Assembly (NCBI GenBank): GCA_907165065.1
Contig: OU015528.1
Location: forward strand, 22,536,515-22,600,514
Source: Caprimulgus europaeus
Lineage: Eukaryota > Chordata > Aves > Caprimulgiformes > Caprimulgidae
DNA length: 64,000 nt
Reading direction: 5' to 3'
Made by a program: the position numbers and the translations under genes. The notes beneath the pieces were generated by a model, which had not been told where the DNA came from, searched no databases, and was given only the letters and a program-made list of their open reading frames with translations. Shown in pieces: positions 36,661-47,562 of this stretch (its first letter is position 1; the number at the start of each line of letters is the position of its first letter).

Positions 36661-36780
36661 CCTCCCCCCTCCTTCTTCACTGACCTTGGTGTCTGCAGAG
36701 TTGTTTTTTCTTACATCTTCTCACTCCTCTCTCTAGCTGCAAAGTGTGCAGCTTTTTTTTTTCTCCCTTCCTTTTTTTTT

Positions 36781-36815
36781 CTTAATTATGTTATCACAGA
36801 GGCGTTACTGATTGG
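36781..36815 (-). promoter_or_regulatory. LTR core promoter: CCAAT box and TATA-like word
   Basis: On the minus strand GAGCCAATCAG (CCAAT at 36,815-36,811) is followed about 20 bp downstream by CATAATTAAG (36,790-36,781), a weak TATA-like word, then by a purine-rich tract. The same arrangement is present in copy 2 (CCAAT at 45,578-45,574). Transcription would run toward lower coordinates. Whether it is active cannot be judged from sequence. Confidence 0.55.
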
Positions 36816-36973
36816 CTCGGCCTTGGCCAGCGGCGGGTCCCTTCTTGTAGCCGGCTGGCATTGGCTGTGTCGGGTCGGACATGGGGGAATCTTCTGGCAG
36901 CTTCTCTCACAGAAGACACCCCATGTCCCCTCCCCCACTGCTACCAAAAACCTTGCCACGCAAACCCAATACA

Positions 36974-36978
36974 GCCAG
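36974..36978. repeat. Target-site duplication GCCAG, right copy
   Basis: GCCAG follows the LTR terminus AATACA and matches the left copy exactly. The pair shows that this LTR inserted as an independent element and is not one end of a larger provirus spanning to the second LTR. Confidence 0.85.
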
Positions 36979-39900
36979 GAAGAATGTAGACAAGAGCAGT
37001 CAGCAACATGAACCAGAAGCATCACCCAAAATCGTGAGCATGTATGTAACATTCACATCTTGCTGCTCTTCTGAGGTGGTAAGACAGGGAAACCAGGCTT
37101 TCTGAGATAAATAAAATATGCAAATTTGTTACAATTCTGTGATAACCAGCAGGACTAATTAAGATCTGTGATGTGTTCTACAGCTATAACTGTAAAACAC
37201 TCTGATTAATCTAAATTAAGTTAATCTAATAAACTGCTTACTTTTCCAGTAGTGAAATCTGTAGCAGGTTAGAAAAGAAGAAAATTGTTTCATTCTTCTT
37301 ATAGGCTGCACAAGGGCCACTCTTTTTATTTAGAAAATGGAAATTTACATATTAGTGAGAAATGTTTCTCAACCCTGGGGAGAATAATTTTCACTAAAAT
37401 ATTCTGGTTTTCCAAGGAAAAGTCAAAACTTTGTCTCGCAAGCAGAAAATAATTTTTTTTAAACAATGCTTTGCTTTTTTCTATCAAAATAGTTTTGAGT
37501 AAGTATATTTATTTTTATTTATGAGTTGTCTTTCTTGTACAAAACATCTGTACAAAACAATCAATGTTTACAATAAAATCATTTACGTTGGCCACATTTT
37601 TTACGTGTGAATTAGGCTTGAAGTTTCCTTCATCATGGTTATTTAGGACTGGATTACAACACATACCATTTTTCCCCTTGGGGTTGGGAAACAAAGAAGA
37701 ATATTGTAGCAAATTCATTGAAATATATGTACAGTCAGAATTAGTCAGTAAATTCCTTCCATGGAAAATTTTAAATAGTAAGCAAAATGTTAGAAATGGA
37801 AATATTTTTATTTTTAAATCCTGCCATCCTCTATGCCAAGAGTTGTGCTCCGAGACTCTCTGCTAGGAGAGGGTTGCATACTCAAGATATCGTACATACA
37901 ATAATAGCCTTTCTTAACTAATCTGACTAAAGAAAATCCACAGAAGATGTAATGTAGTTTGGCAATCCAGCTACCCATTCCTTAGTACAGAGACAGGGAA
38001 GATGACCTCCAGCTCTTCTAATCTCCATGCTGAAAGCACCAGTGTGGCAACATTCCAGCTTTCTTGCATATGGTCTTTAACCATTTTTAATACATAAAAC
38101 AGATCTCTGACATGAATAAATAAATAAATGGTTTTAGGTCACCAAATCAGTTGGCCATCAAAAACAGAAGTAAATAGTGAAATACAACGTCTCACACTCC
38201 TCTGACCCAAGACCCTCTTTAGAGTTAGCTAGAGTGGCAGTCACCTCTGAGCCACAATTCCTCCAAAACAGGTCAGACAGACTGCACCCAAAAGCACCTA
38301 TTTCTTTCCATGGACTTCCAAAAACGTTGGAGTAACTCATTCAGATGTAGATCTCCAATACTAGGTGAGATCAATCCCAAATCTGGTCTTCAGTCACACA
38401 CTGTTCTAGTGGAAGGAGAAAAAAGAAAGGTAAGAGAGCTTTCACTTGGGTTAGGAAGTTACTCTTCCCATCTTTTCTGAGCTCTTTTTGTCTATGCCTT
38501 GATACTATTTCACAGAGTGACTGTTGGATCTTTTTCAGGACACTTTCACACCATTTTCTGAAGAGTGTTGAAACATAAATTTTCAATCTCATTTTTTCTC
38601 TGTACTTTCATGTATCTCCCACAAAATTTCAGCAATCAAAGCTATACTTATGTTTTGCAAAAGAAAACAACGCAACAGTCTTACTCTGAATAGAGTATTT
38701 GGTTCAGTTTCCATGTTCAGCTCAGTGAAGTAGATAACAAAATTATATATGGACCTTTTGATGTCATCCTGCAATTCTAATTAATTTAACCAAAATCGCA
38801 TGTGAGTTTCAATAAATGTCAGCCTGTGGTCTGTATTCACATCTCAAGTACAACACTTTAAATCTGCATTGACTCCTTTGAAGTCAATGGATACAGTCCA
38901 GTGTAAATGACAACAAAGTCTACCCGGTGACCCCAAAATTCTCCTCATAGAAGGATTCCATCTGTAATCATACTTTATGGCACATTGCAGTGTAGGCATA
39001 CAAATTTGCTGCAGAAATCCACTCTTGAACTTTTCATTCTTTTCTTTAAACTGCTATTTTAGTGAAAGGATTTAGGGATATTTTGCCAGCAAAATATGTA
39101 AAAAAGAGATTAATTAGTCAAACTTCACAAGCATAAGTCAGAAAGCATATTTTGAATCCTTTCAACACCTCTAATCAGCCGGTTTTACATCTATAAAATT
39201 AAAATAATAGAAAACTGCTGCAAAGATCCGGAGAGATCATTCAGTTCATCCTTTGCCCCAGAGGAGGTGTCAACATTTAGGAGATTAACTAAGATATGCA
39301 ATACGGCTTCCTTTTGCCTACCACAACATGAAGGGATTCAGAAAGTCACATTTTCATTATTTTCAGCAGTCCAGTCCAGAAGCCTAGGTATTTAAAGACA
39401 AATGAAATATTAGTTACCTAAATGTTTGTATGTTCAAGTTCCAGTTAATAATTATCTATATCTGCAGAGAAGGCCTGACCCAACATCCACTGGAATCAGC
39501 GTAGATTACTTTACCATTAACTTTCATGGACTTTGTAGCAAGCCCCTGTTCAGGCCCCTGTGTGGAATAATTACATGCACAGCTGTAAACATACAATATT
39601 TCATACAAATTTGACTACATAAAGCTAATTTATTTGCAAGTCTGATCCATAAATGAACACAAATCAACATAAATGTTATAATCTAAATTTAAGCATTGTT
39701 AAGACTAGAATATGCTTATTACTATCATCACTAGTGAATATAAGGGCGTTTCTCCCTCACATTCTTTTGTTGCATATAACTTTATACAGTTGAATAACTA
39801 GCAATTTTTTCATGCAGCTCTAATGGCAGCTCTTAACAAGGCTACAAGGACAACTCACATGAAAAATTTAGATATCTACAGAGAACCTTTAAAAAACACT

Positions 39901-41829
39901 AAATCTTTGTTTTACTTGTTTCTTGAACAACTTTTTACCATTTTGCTGTATTTGCTGTGCAATGGAGATGTTAATAGTTATCTTCAGACCGTACCTTATC
40001 TTTTACTGTAAACCTCTTAAGCAGTGCATTCACATTTCATGTCCTTTCACAGTGCAGTTCACTTGTAGACAAAAGCAAGAGGAATTTGTTTCAGTTGAGC
40101 TATTCCTTTTTAAGAGACACTTTCCAGTTCACTTGCAGAAGCTGCCAAAAGGGAAATCGAGGATTGGGATTAGCATTTTTTTTTCCAAGATTTGAAAGAC
40201 CAGTAAGGTCATGGGGATTTTTAAAATTTATTTGTCATCTATTAAAGTGCCATTAAAGTATTTGCTATTTGATGTGCTGTCAACTATTGGATTGTCCTGC
40301 ACCTCTAATCCTCTAGTTGTACAGTCTTCCAAGATGTCATCATCAGATCTTAAATTCATCCTGTTGGAAACTGCTTCCAAGTTTTACACTTTTCCAACCA
40401 CTACTATTGTATTTGTTTTGCTGCAAGAACAAGAGAAGACCGATAACGTTAGTTATGTGTTACTCTCAGGCTGGTCATTCTAGATATAGTGGTAAACTTT
40501 CATTTGTTTACACGTTGCTCAAATCTAATGTTATTATAGATGCATATGACTAGGAAATGTTTTGTCCAAATATTTTAAAATATGCTACTAAAAATAACAA
40601 CATTATTTTTAAGCTTTTGTACTTTCGTATGTATGTTGCTTATACATAACAAAGAAAGAAGTCTCGTCTAATCAGAATTTAACCAACTTAAAAGCACACA
40701 TAGAATTAAGTAATCAATAAAGTCTGTTTCCACAAATTCTTTTAAGGTTTGGGAACAGATCACAAAAGATGGGTCTCAGTAGTGGTAAATATTATAATCT
40801 GGCATTTTTTATCTATCTTCCAAACTGGGATGTTGTTTTTTTCTCCAGTAGAGGTCTGCACTGGGCACTACTGTCAATGTTGTCACCAAGAAAAATAATA
40901 CCAAAACCAGTTCAGATCATCTAAGACCTACACAAGGGACAAGGCCACCTATGGGGGTATTTACCTTAATACTGGCATTGGGCCTAAGCCTTGATATAAG
41001 TTCCCAGGCAACAGATCTATTACAACTATATTAGTAAGGTTCACACTGCCCCTGAAAGCTTTATTAAATGATTATTTCACAGCATGGAGGAAAATCTATT
41101 TAAAATTAATATGCAGCATCAGCCAGTCATGGCTCATAGCTGAGAAATGCTCTTCATGTAAAAAAAAGTAGGAGTTTCCAAATAAGTAAGTGAAATTCCT
41201 TTCATTAACTTTACTTGTTTAATCTGACCTCTAGGGCTATAGTCAATGTGGAGAAATGGCCATTTCTAGAGTTTATTTCATTTTTCTTCTGTCTTGGGAC
41301 ACCAATCTCTGGTAGGATGCATTGCTCTCCGGAAGCGTTCCTGTGCTTCTGCAGACCATAGATGAAGCCCAGCTGCCTCACCAGAGTAGCTGAAGTTAAA
41401 AAATGTAAACCCCAGCTGAAGTGGGTACATGAATGTGTACAAGATTTGGTGTATTAAGTTATCCTTTTTACAGAAAACAATTTGGAACAACTAATGACAA
41501 GTGAAATCATGCCCACACATATTTCTTCAAAAAGATTGTGTGGAAACAGCCAATTAGTTAAACTTCTATAGTGTTGCCACAATCAGAATATACATATTTT
41601 CTTCAATAAAAAAAACAATGATACGTCTTATGAAGGTTATTTTGAATGAACAGTTAAGAACTCTAAACAGTTTAAAGATACAACTTAATCTTAACAAAAT
41701 TTGTCATTTTAAATTATTACATTGCTACGAAATGTAAAAATCCAGATCATACAGTCTTAAAGTTGTGAAAAACTAAGTAAATGGGCAAGTTATGTTTCTG
41801 ACTTCAATCAACTGATTGAAGGGGTTGGC
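36979..41829. other. AT-rich noncoding stretch between LTR copy 1 and a CR1
   Basis: No gene recognised. At about 39,200-39,270 words such as GAGATCATTCAGTTCATCC and TTTGCCCCAGAGGAGG resemble an old minus-strand CR1 3' end (separate low-confidence entry). The stretch contains no gag or pol similarity, so it is not retroviral interior. Confidence 0.55.
39200..39270 (-). mobile_element. Possible ancient CR1 3' remnant
   Basis: AGAGATCATTCAGTTCATCC followed by TTTGCCCCAGAGGAGG can be read as a diverged form of the CR1 phrase GAGGTCATCTAGTCCAACC followed by CTGCCCAGAGCAGG on the minus strand. The octamer tail is not preserved. Chance similarity cannot be excluded. Confidence 0.35.
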
Positions 41830-42573
41830 CACGTGGGAAGAATATAAGGCTGTTGTCAGAGGACGTAGGGAGGAAACTAGGAAAGCTAAGGCCTCCTTAG
41901 AATTAGACCTTGCCAGAGGGGTCAAGGACAACAGAAAGAGTTGTGCCCAGGAAGGCCAGTGGCATCCTGAGGTACATTAGAAGGAGTGTGGTTAGTGGGT
42001 CAAGAGAGGTTCTCCTTCCCCTCTACTCTGCCCTGGTGAGGCCACATCTGGAATATTGTGTCCAGTTCTGGGCCCCACAGTTCAAGAAGGACAGGGAACT
42101 GCTTGAGAGAGTCCAGCACAGAGCCACCAAGACGATTAAGGGAGTGGAGCATCTCCCTTATGAGGAAAGGCTGAGGGAGCTGGGCCTCTTTAGCTTGGAG
42201 AAGAGGAGACTGAAGGGGGACCTTATTAATGTTTATAAATATATGAAGGGTGAGTGTCAGGAGAATGGAGCCAGGCTCTTCCCAGTGATGCCAAATGATA
42301 GGACAAGGGGCAATGAGTGCAAGCTGGAACACAGGAGGCTCTGCTTAAACTTGAGAAGAAACTTTTTTACCGTGAATGAGGGTGACAGAGCACTGGAACA
42401 GGCTGCCCAGGGAGGTTGTGGAGTCTCCTTCTCTGGAAACATTCAAGACCTGCCTGGACGCCTTCCTGTGTTAACTCATCTAGGTGTTCCTGCTCCGGCA
42501 GGGGGATTGGACTAGATGATCTTTTGAGGTCTCTTCCAATCCCTAACATTCTGTGATTCGTGATTCTGTAATT
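41830..42573 (+). mobile_element. CR1 LINE with internal deletion
   Basis: Two separated parts of CR1 are fused. 41,830-41,942 matches the ORF2 segment between endonuclease and reverse transcriptase (GGGAAGAATATAAGGCTGTT, GGAAACTAGGAAAGCTAAGG, GGGTCAAGGACAACAGAAAG). From about 41,943 the sequence jumps to the C-terminal RT part that starts GGAAGGCCAGTGGCATCCTG and runs to the 3' end with two tail octamers at about 42,550-42,570. The whole palm with the GVPQGS and FADD blocks is missing. This could be a deletion after insertion, template switching during reverse transcription, or two adjacent insertions. The copy is otherwise well preserved and closely similar to that at 22,935. Confidence 0.93.
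41943..42515 (+). pseudogene. CR1 ORF2 C-terminal remnant
   Basis: The plus-strand frame encodes the C-terminal RT region with [45 protein letters not shown] and [18 protein letters not shown]. The upstream CR1 segment is in a different frame across the junction near 41,942. Near 42,372 four extra bases shift the natural frame, so the open frame continues out of register to 42,515. The active site is absent. It encodes no functional protein. Confidence 0.9.
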
Positions 42574-43070
42574 TGGAACCTGAGGAGTACCCCAGGCAGG
42601 CAGCTCCTGTCCCTACCAGCACCAGGTGGCAGTCTGGAGTTGACTGACAGGTCTTCATTTTCTCCCACAGACCAAAAACATTCCCTTGTTACAGCACTTA
42701 CCTGACTACCCCAGTTCTGAGAGTCTTCTACACTTTTCTATTTGCTAAATAACATACATTTGCCCTGAGGATTTAAAGGGAAAAAATACTTTTTGTGGGG
42801 AATAAGATTAATGTTTTCCAAAAAATCATTCATACAACCTTACTGATGCTTAAATGCCAGGGAATTTCCTTTATATAAAGCTTGTTTTCACAAAGCAAGC
42901 TCTGAATTTTGCTGGTAGGCCAGACCACACTAACATGCCCCAAAACTTTAAATAACCTCCAAAACCATGTACACAATATACGAGGCATATAAGTCTTCAA
43001 TCTACTAGGTCACATTGTTTTTCATAGCACATGTATTGCAGATCAGTTCAAATCTGCTACTCACTATGAA
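42574..43070. other. Noncoding stretch between CR1 and the GAAAAA array
   Basis: No gene or repeat recognised. The first 100 bases after the CR1 tail are moderately GC-rich, then the sequence returns to AT-rich background. Confidence 0.5.
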
Positions 43071-43269
43071 GAAAAAGAAAAAGAAAAAGAAAAAGAAAAA
43101 GAAAAAGAAAAAGAAAAAGAAAAAGAAAAAGAAAAAGAAAAAGAAAAAGAAAAAGAAAAAGAAAAAGAAAAAGAAAAAGAAAAAGAAAAAGAAAAAGAAA
43201 AAGAAAAAGAAAAAGAAAAAGAAAAAGAAAAAGAAAAAGAAAAAGAAAAAGAAAAAGAAAAAGAAAAAA
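43071..43269 (+). repeat. (GAAAAA)n hexanucleotide microsatellite, about 33 perfect units
   Basis: The hexamer GAAAAA repeats without a single interruption for about 199 bp, preceded by one GAA. The strand is pure purine, so it could form triplex or other non-B structures and is expected to be highly length-variable. A perfect array of this size is either recently expanded or partly set by the assembler, and its true length in the genome is uncertain. The lysine-rich and phenylalanine-rich open frames it creates on the two strands are not genes. Confidence 0.98.
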
Positions 43270-44618
43270 TCTTCACAGCTCCAAATTAACACTGGCAAAA
43301 ATAGTAGATAAGAGATGATAAGCATATGTTACAAAGTTTATAAGACAAGAAAATTTGATGGAACAAAAGGTCATGTTTTGGCTAGGTAAGCTATGTAGAA
43401 CAGCTTACAACTTACAGTTTGACAAGTTGAACCCATTTTATAGCTTTCCTTGCTAACCTCTAGAAGAAAAATAAATTTTGTTATACTTTAAATTTTAAAA
43501 AATGATACTAAGGTGTACATAGAATTTCTCAAACACCCATGGAAACTACCTTACTTTATTTGTTACTCATCACTGAGTCACTTTATTTGTTACTCATCAT
43601 TGAGTTATTTTAATTAGTCTGGTGATTAATTTATTTATTAAACTTTGTTAACAAAGGAAATAAACCACAACAACAAAAATGGAAATAACAGTAAAAAAAT
43701 TATAACCTTCCACAGAGTGATAAAACAATTTTTTTCCTAATATCAGAAAAATAGGTTTTATTAACAAATCCAAATATTTCACTGAAAATGCCTGATAATT
43801 CTTATTTATATAAACATGCAAGTCAGAGATACTCTCTTCACCTTGCAAAATTGTGCTCATACATAGATAGCTCAAGTTTCTAAGAACCAATAATAATTAT
43901 TTAAGTAATTTAAAGTGTTGATTTTTTTTTTTTTTATTTCTCCATTTTGGTAAGCTGTTTTATGGCTTACATTGATATTGCCTGATTGTCTGCTACTGAA
44001 AATGAATTTGAACAGCGTGGTGCTCCCTGTCCTCAATTTTATGTAACCACCAAGGGAATTTCCTGCAAAAATCCTCCAGTGGATACCTAAGGTATTTCTG
44101 AAGCTGAGAAGGTAGCATTTTAATAAGAAAGTTTGTTACTGAATATAGCTAAAACCATAAAAATGTAAGAGTTTAGAACCTGTGACAGTATACATGAAAG
44201 TAAAACTCTGAACAATGCCGTTAAAAATTAGAGATAGTAAAAATCGTGTCTTTTTTCTCAAGGAAATTTAACAGGTTTGGAGAGGTGTAACCATATTCAT
44301 TGAACTATTAATTCTGTTAGATTTGCAAAGGTTAAATTCAGTAAGCAACTATTATTTTAATAAGTATTCACCAATAAACAGCTAAAGCACTGTTCAAATT
44401 ACTTGCAAAAAAGCAGGAAGCCTATGGTCATCATCTTGACTCAAGAACTGAAGTTTACTATTCTTCTATCATATATACATTCATTTGGTTGCAGTGGATA
44501 CATCAAGAGTTTTAGCCTATGCTCCTTGTACACTTGTGTTGGGTTGTGCTTATACTCACTTTGGTGATGTTTAAAAATTATAGACTGAGGAGAATTTTGC
44601 TCACTCTTAGTATGTTCC
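43270..44618. other. AT-rich noncoding stretch, no gene seen
   Basis: No gene recognised. Contains the 27-bp tandem duplication at 43,553-43,606 and a T14 run at about 43,922-43,935. Confidence 0.55.
43553..43606 (+). repeat. 27-bp tandem duplication
   Basis: The unit beginning ACTTTATTTGTTACTCATCA occurs at 43,553-43,579 and again at 43,580-43,606 with 25 of 27 positions identical. Both differences are C in the first and T in the second. Each unit contains a TGAGT core; the first has the AP-1 word TGAGTCA, lost in the second. Confidence 0.88.
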
Positions 44619-44791
44619 TGTAGTGGATTGACCCTGGCTGGATGCCAGGTGCCCACCAAAGCCGCACTCCCCCTCCTCAACTGGCCAGAGGAGAGAAAAT
44701 ATCACAAAAGGCTCATGGGTCAAGATAAGGACAGAGAGAAATCACTCACCAGTTAGTTATGGGCAAAACAGACTCGACTTGGGGAAATTAA

Positions 44792-44797
44792 TTTATT
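44792..44797 (-). promoter_or_regulatory. LTR polyadenylation signal AATAAA, copy 2
   Basis: TTTATT on the plus strand gives AATAAA on the minus strand, at the place equivalent to 36,017-36,022 in copy 1. Conservation at both copies supports it as the family's 3' processing signal. Confidence 0.75.
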
Positions 44798-45062
44798 ACC
44801 AATGAAATCAGAGGAGGATAACGAGATAAAACCCAAAACTTAAAACACCTTCCCCCCAATCCCTCCCTGCTTCCCAGGCTTAACTTTTCCCCCAATTTTC
44901 TATCTCCTATCCCCCAGTGGCATAGGGGGATGGGGAATGGGGGTTGTGGTCAGTTCATCACACATTCTTTCTGCTGCTTCTTCCTCCTCAGGGGGATGAT
45001 TCCTCACACTATTCACCTGCACCAGTATGTGGTCCCTCTCATGGGAGACAGTCTTCCATGAA

Positions 45063-45440
45063 CTTCTCCAACATGAGTCCTTCCCATGAACGACAGTTCT
45101 TCACAAACTGTTCCAGTGTGAGCCCCTTCCATGGGGTGCAGTCCTTCAGGGACAGACTGCTCCAGCATGGGTCCCCCACAGGGTCACAAGCTCCAGTATG
45201 GGATCCTCTTTCCACAGGGGCCACAGGTGATGCCAGTAACCTGCTCCAGCATGGGCTTCCCATGGGGTCACAACCTCCTTCGGGGATTCACATGCTCCAG
45301 TGTGGGGTCCTTCATGGGCTACAGGTGGATATCTACTACACTATGGACCTCCATGGATTGCAGGGAGACAGCCTGCCTCACCATGGTCTTCACCGCAAGT
45401 TACAGGGAAATCTCTGCTGCAGCACCTGGAGCACCTCCTC
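45063..45440 (-). repeat. Degenerate tandem array inside LTR copy 2
   Basis: The same series of 40-50-bp units as in copy 1, here opening CTCCAGCATGGG, CTCCAGTATGGG and so on, with one unit shortened by about 19 bp near 45,190 compared with copy 1. The minus-strand frame is open at 45,039-45,263 and keeps the L-x-L-E-Q-F-V type motif. An upstream ATG-led segment is cut by a one-base difference near 45,290. Confidence 0.75.
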
Positions 45441-45720
45441 CCCCTCCTTCTTCACTGACCTTGGTGTCTGCAAGGGCTGTTCCTCTCATATATTCTCACT
45501 CCTCTCTCACTCCTCTTCCTGGGTTTTTTCTCTTCTTAATTATGTTATTACAGAGATTTTACCATCATTACTGATTGGCTAGGCCTGGCTAGCAGTGGGT
45601 CCATCTTGAAGCCTGTTGGTATTGGCTGTGTCGGACATGGGGGAACCTTCTGGCAGCTTCTCACAGAAGCCACTCCTATGCCCCTTCACTACCAAAACCT
45701 GGCCACACCGACCAAATACA

Positions 45721-47440
45721 GTTTTATTCTCTCTTTAAAATACATCTCTGCAATCTTCACAGACTGTATCTTTTTATGCTATTGTGACAGCATGGAAGAG
45801 CTTTTTAGCCTTACAGAAGTCTACAAGGTAGAGCCTGTGATGCAGACTGGGCAAGACAACTCCTGCTGTAGTATACAAATGCTGGTGGAGGACTCAAAGA
45901 TAGGGGCAGAGTGGCTTCTAATGAAGGAGCAGGTACTAAATCCAGAAAAGTTTTCAGCTATAATTATTACGCAAAGAGAAGTGTTGACAGCCTTAAAGGT
46001 TATATCTGCTCTTAAAACAATTTACAAAGTAGTATAAAATCAAAAGTAATAGAACTAAGACGAGATGGTTTTCAGTCATAACTGGAGTGGAATGAAGATC
46101 ATACATATAGGCCATGACCACTGCTTAGCTTAGTGGCAATAGCTTGCTATGCTACAGTAACTCCAATGCTTTCAGTTTCTGTGTTCACACTTAAAATCAG
46201 TAGAGCACAATGGTGATATAAAGATTTTTTCAATCCTACACTCTGGGTTGAAAGTTACACTTTAATGAAGACAGCAGAAAATTTCACCATAGTTATCAGT
46301 AAATTATTTAAAGCAGAAGTCTTCAGCCTGTGCCTCATACACAGCCTCCTTAACAGATTTTATAGTAATCACTCCAGTAGAGAGTATTTTTAAAATCAAA
46401 ATATACATACATAAACTACTTTCATTTTTCACCTATTTTCAGAGATTTCCAGCTTTCACTGGAGTAATTACAGTTTATCATCTTAAAAGTATAAGCAACT
46501 CAGAAGCAAGTAGCATGAAAAAAAAAAAATCAGTTCTTTGATGTCAGTGTATTCAAACACTATTTTATAAAGCATAAATCAAAAAAGGTAATATCTGCAC
46601 AAATAAAATAAATTACATCCAGATATTATAGAAAAAAGATTACTAGTGATGACCAAAAGAATAGGAAATTGAAAAACTGTACACTAGCTAACATCAATGA
46701 GCCACAGGTAAAATAGCATAGTCCTGCACTTCTTAAAAGTCATTTTTTTTTCCCTGCTACCCTGAAGTGTTACCATGTCTGAGTAATAATAGTACAGTTT
46801 TATTCCACAGAGCCAGTCCTTTTGAGTGTTCTGAGCTGGATCTGCTGACTTCAGTAAGAAGAAGGAAAAAAAAAAAAAAAAGTTTAATGCTTTTTATTGC
46901 AGTTAGACCTGCGAAACCAGCACAGCCGAGAAAGGTGGTTTCTGTTTCTTCTTGTTCATCTTCAATAGAATTCTTTAAAATACCAATGAAAAAAAATGCC
47001 TAGCTGTCATAGGTCATTAAATGTAGAAGTTCCCAGGCATGAACTGTGCTAAAGAAGCAGGATTCTGTGCCTGCATATAGGCTTGCAGGACAGATGCCTC
47101 ATGAATGACTTGGAGGCAATACATATCTCCTCTGAATCAAACGTAGAAGAGGACACACATCATGCACTGAAAAGCAGCTTATGTTCCTAAAGTCATCCAA
47201 GCATAATCAGAAACTGTCCTTTTCTAGCCAGAACCCCAGTGGCTCTGAAGCAGCTGAGGCAACCCCATAATCAAGTCTAGACCAGGCGTTGTAATCCAGG
47301 CTGCTCAACACGATCTCCAGCCTGTGCTCATATCATCCACAATGCTGAACACAGACTCCCCTTAGTACTGAAGAGAGAGAACTGTTGGCAGAATGGTTTT
47401 TCCAAAGATATGTTGCCATTGATCCACCACAGCCTTGACT
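45721..47440. other. AT-rich noncoding stretch, no gene seen
   Basis: No gene recognised. A plus-strand frame from 45,606 to 46,037 runs out of the LTR into this DNA and looks like chance. An A16 run lies at 46,866-46,881. Confidence 0.55.
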
Positions 47441-47562
47441 TAGAATCATAGAATGGTTTGGGTTGAAAGAGACCTTTAAATATAATCTAATCCAATCCCT
47501 CCACAGTGACACAGAACATCTTCAACTAGATTAGGTTGCTGTGTAACAAAGCCTGGTTTCCT
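47441..47562 (-). mobile_element. CR1 LINE 3' fragment, minus strand
   Basis: TAGAATCATAGAATGGTTTG, GGTTGAAAGAGACCTTTAAA, TCTAATCCAATCCCTCC and CTTCAACTAGATTAGGTTGC follow the reverse-complemented 3' end of a common avian CR1 subfamily, with many substitutions. About 120 bp can be followed. It is older than the copies at 22,935 and 41,830. Confidence 0.88.

Larger units (their letters stand above)
35826..36973 (-). mobile_element. Solo LTR of an avian endogenous retrovirus, copy 1
   Basis: An 1148-bp element begins TG and ends CA and is bounded by a perfect 5-bp duplication, so it is a complete solo LTR left by recombination between the two LTRs of a provirus. No gag, pol, env, primer-binding site or internal sequence remains. 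Orientation is minus. On that strand there is a CCAAT box (36,815-36,811), then an AT-rich TATA-like word (36,790-36,781), a purine tract, and the only AATAAA polyadenylation signal at 36,022-36,017, about 190 bp before the 3' terminus. The middle is GC-rich and holds a tandem array of degenerate 40-50-bp units. I count about 40 CpGs, which suggests a fairly recent insertion. A second copy lies at 44,619. The ERVL-like class is inferred from the duplication length. Confidence 0.93.
44619..45720 (-). mobile_element. Solo LTR of the same endogenous retrovirus family, copy 2
   Basis: The element begins TGTAGTGGATTGACC, matches copy 1 along its whole length with small indels, and ends CCAAATACA. 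Length is about 1102 bp. Minus orientation is shown by AATAAA at 44,797-44,792 and CCAAT at 45,578-45,574. The flanks are GTTCC on the left and GTTTT on the right, three of five matching, so the target duplication is either eroded by two C-to-T changes or lost. I count only about 8 CpGs against about 40 in copy 1; most differences at those sites are TG or CA, as expected from decay of methylated CpG. It therefore looks older or was methylated longer. No internal retroviral sequence adjoins it. Confidence 0.92.

Noticed and set aside
36297-37011. Plus-strand open frames of 128-153 codons in LTR copy 1 and of 147-212 codons in copy 2
   Set aside because: They are antisense to the LTR's own transcription signals and follow from GC-rich, stop-poor repeat units.
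43015-43325. Lysine-rich and phenylalanine-rich open frames
   Set aside because: They are translations of the GAAAAA microsatellite.
35826-45720. The two LTRs as 5' and 3' ends of one provirus about 9.9 kb long
   Set aside because: The spacing and orientation fit a provirus, but copy 1 has its own exact GCCAG duplication on both sides, the outer flanks do not match each other, the interior has no gag/pol/env similarity, and the two copies differ strongly in CpG content.
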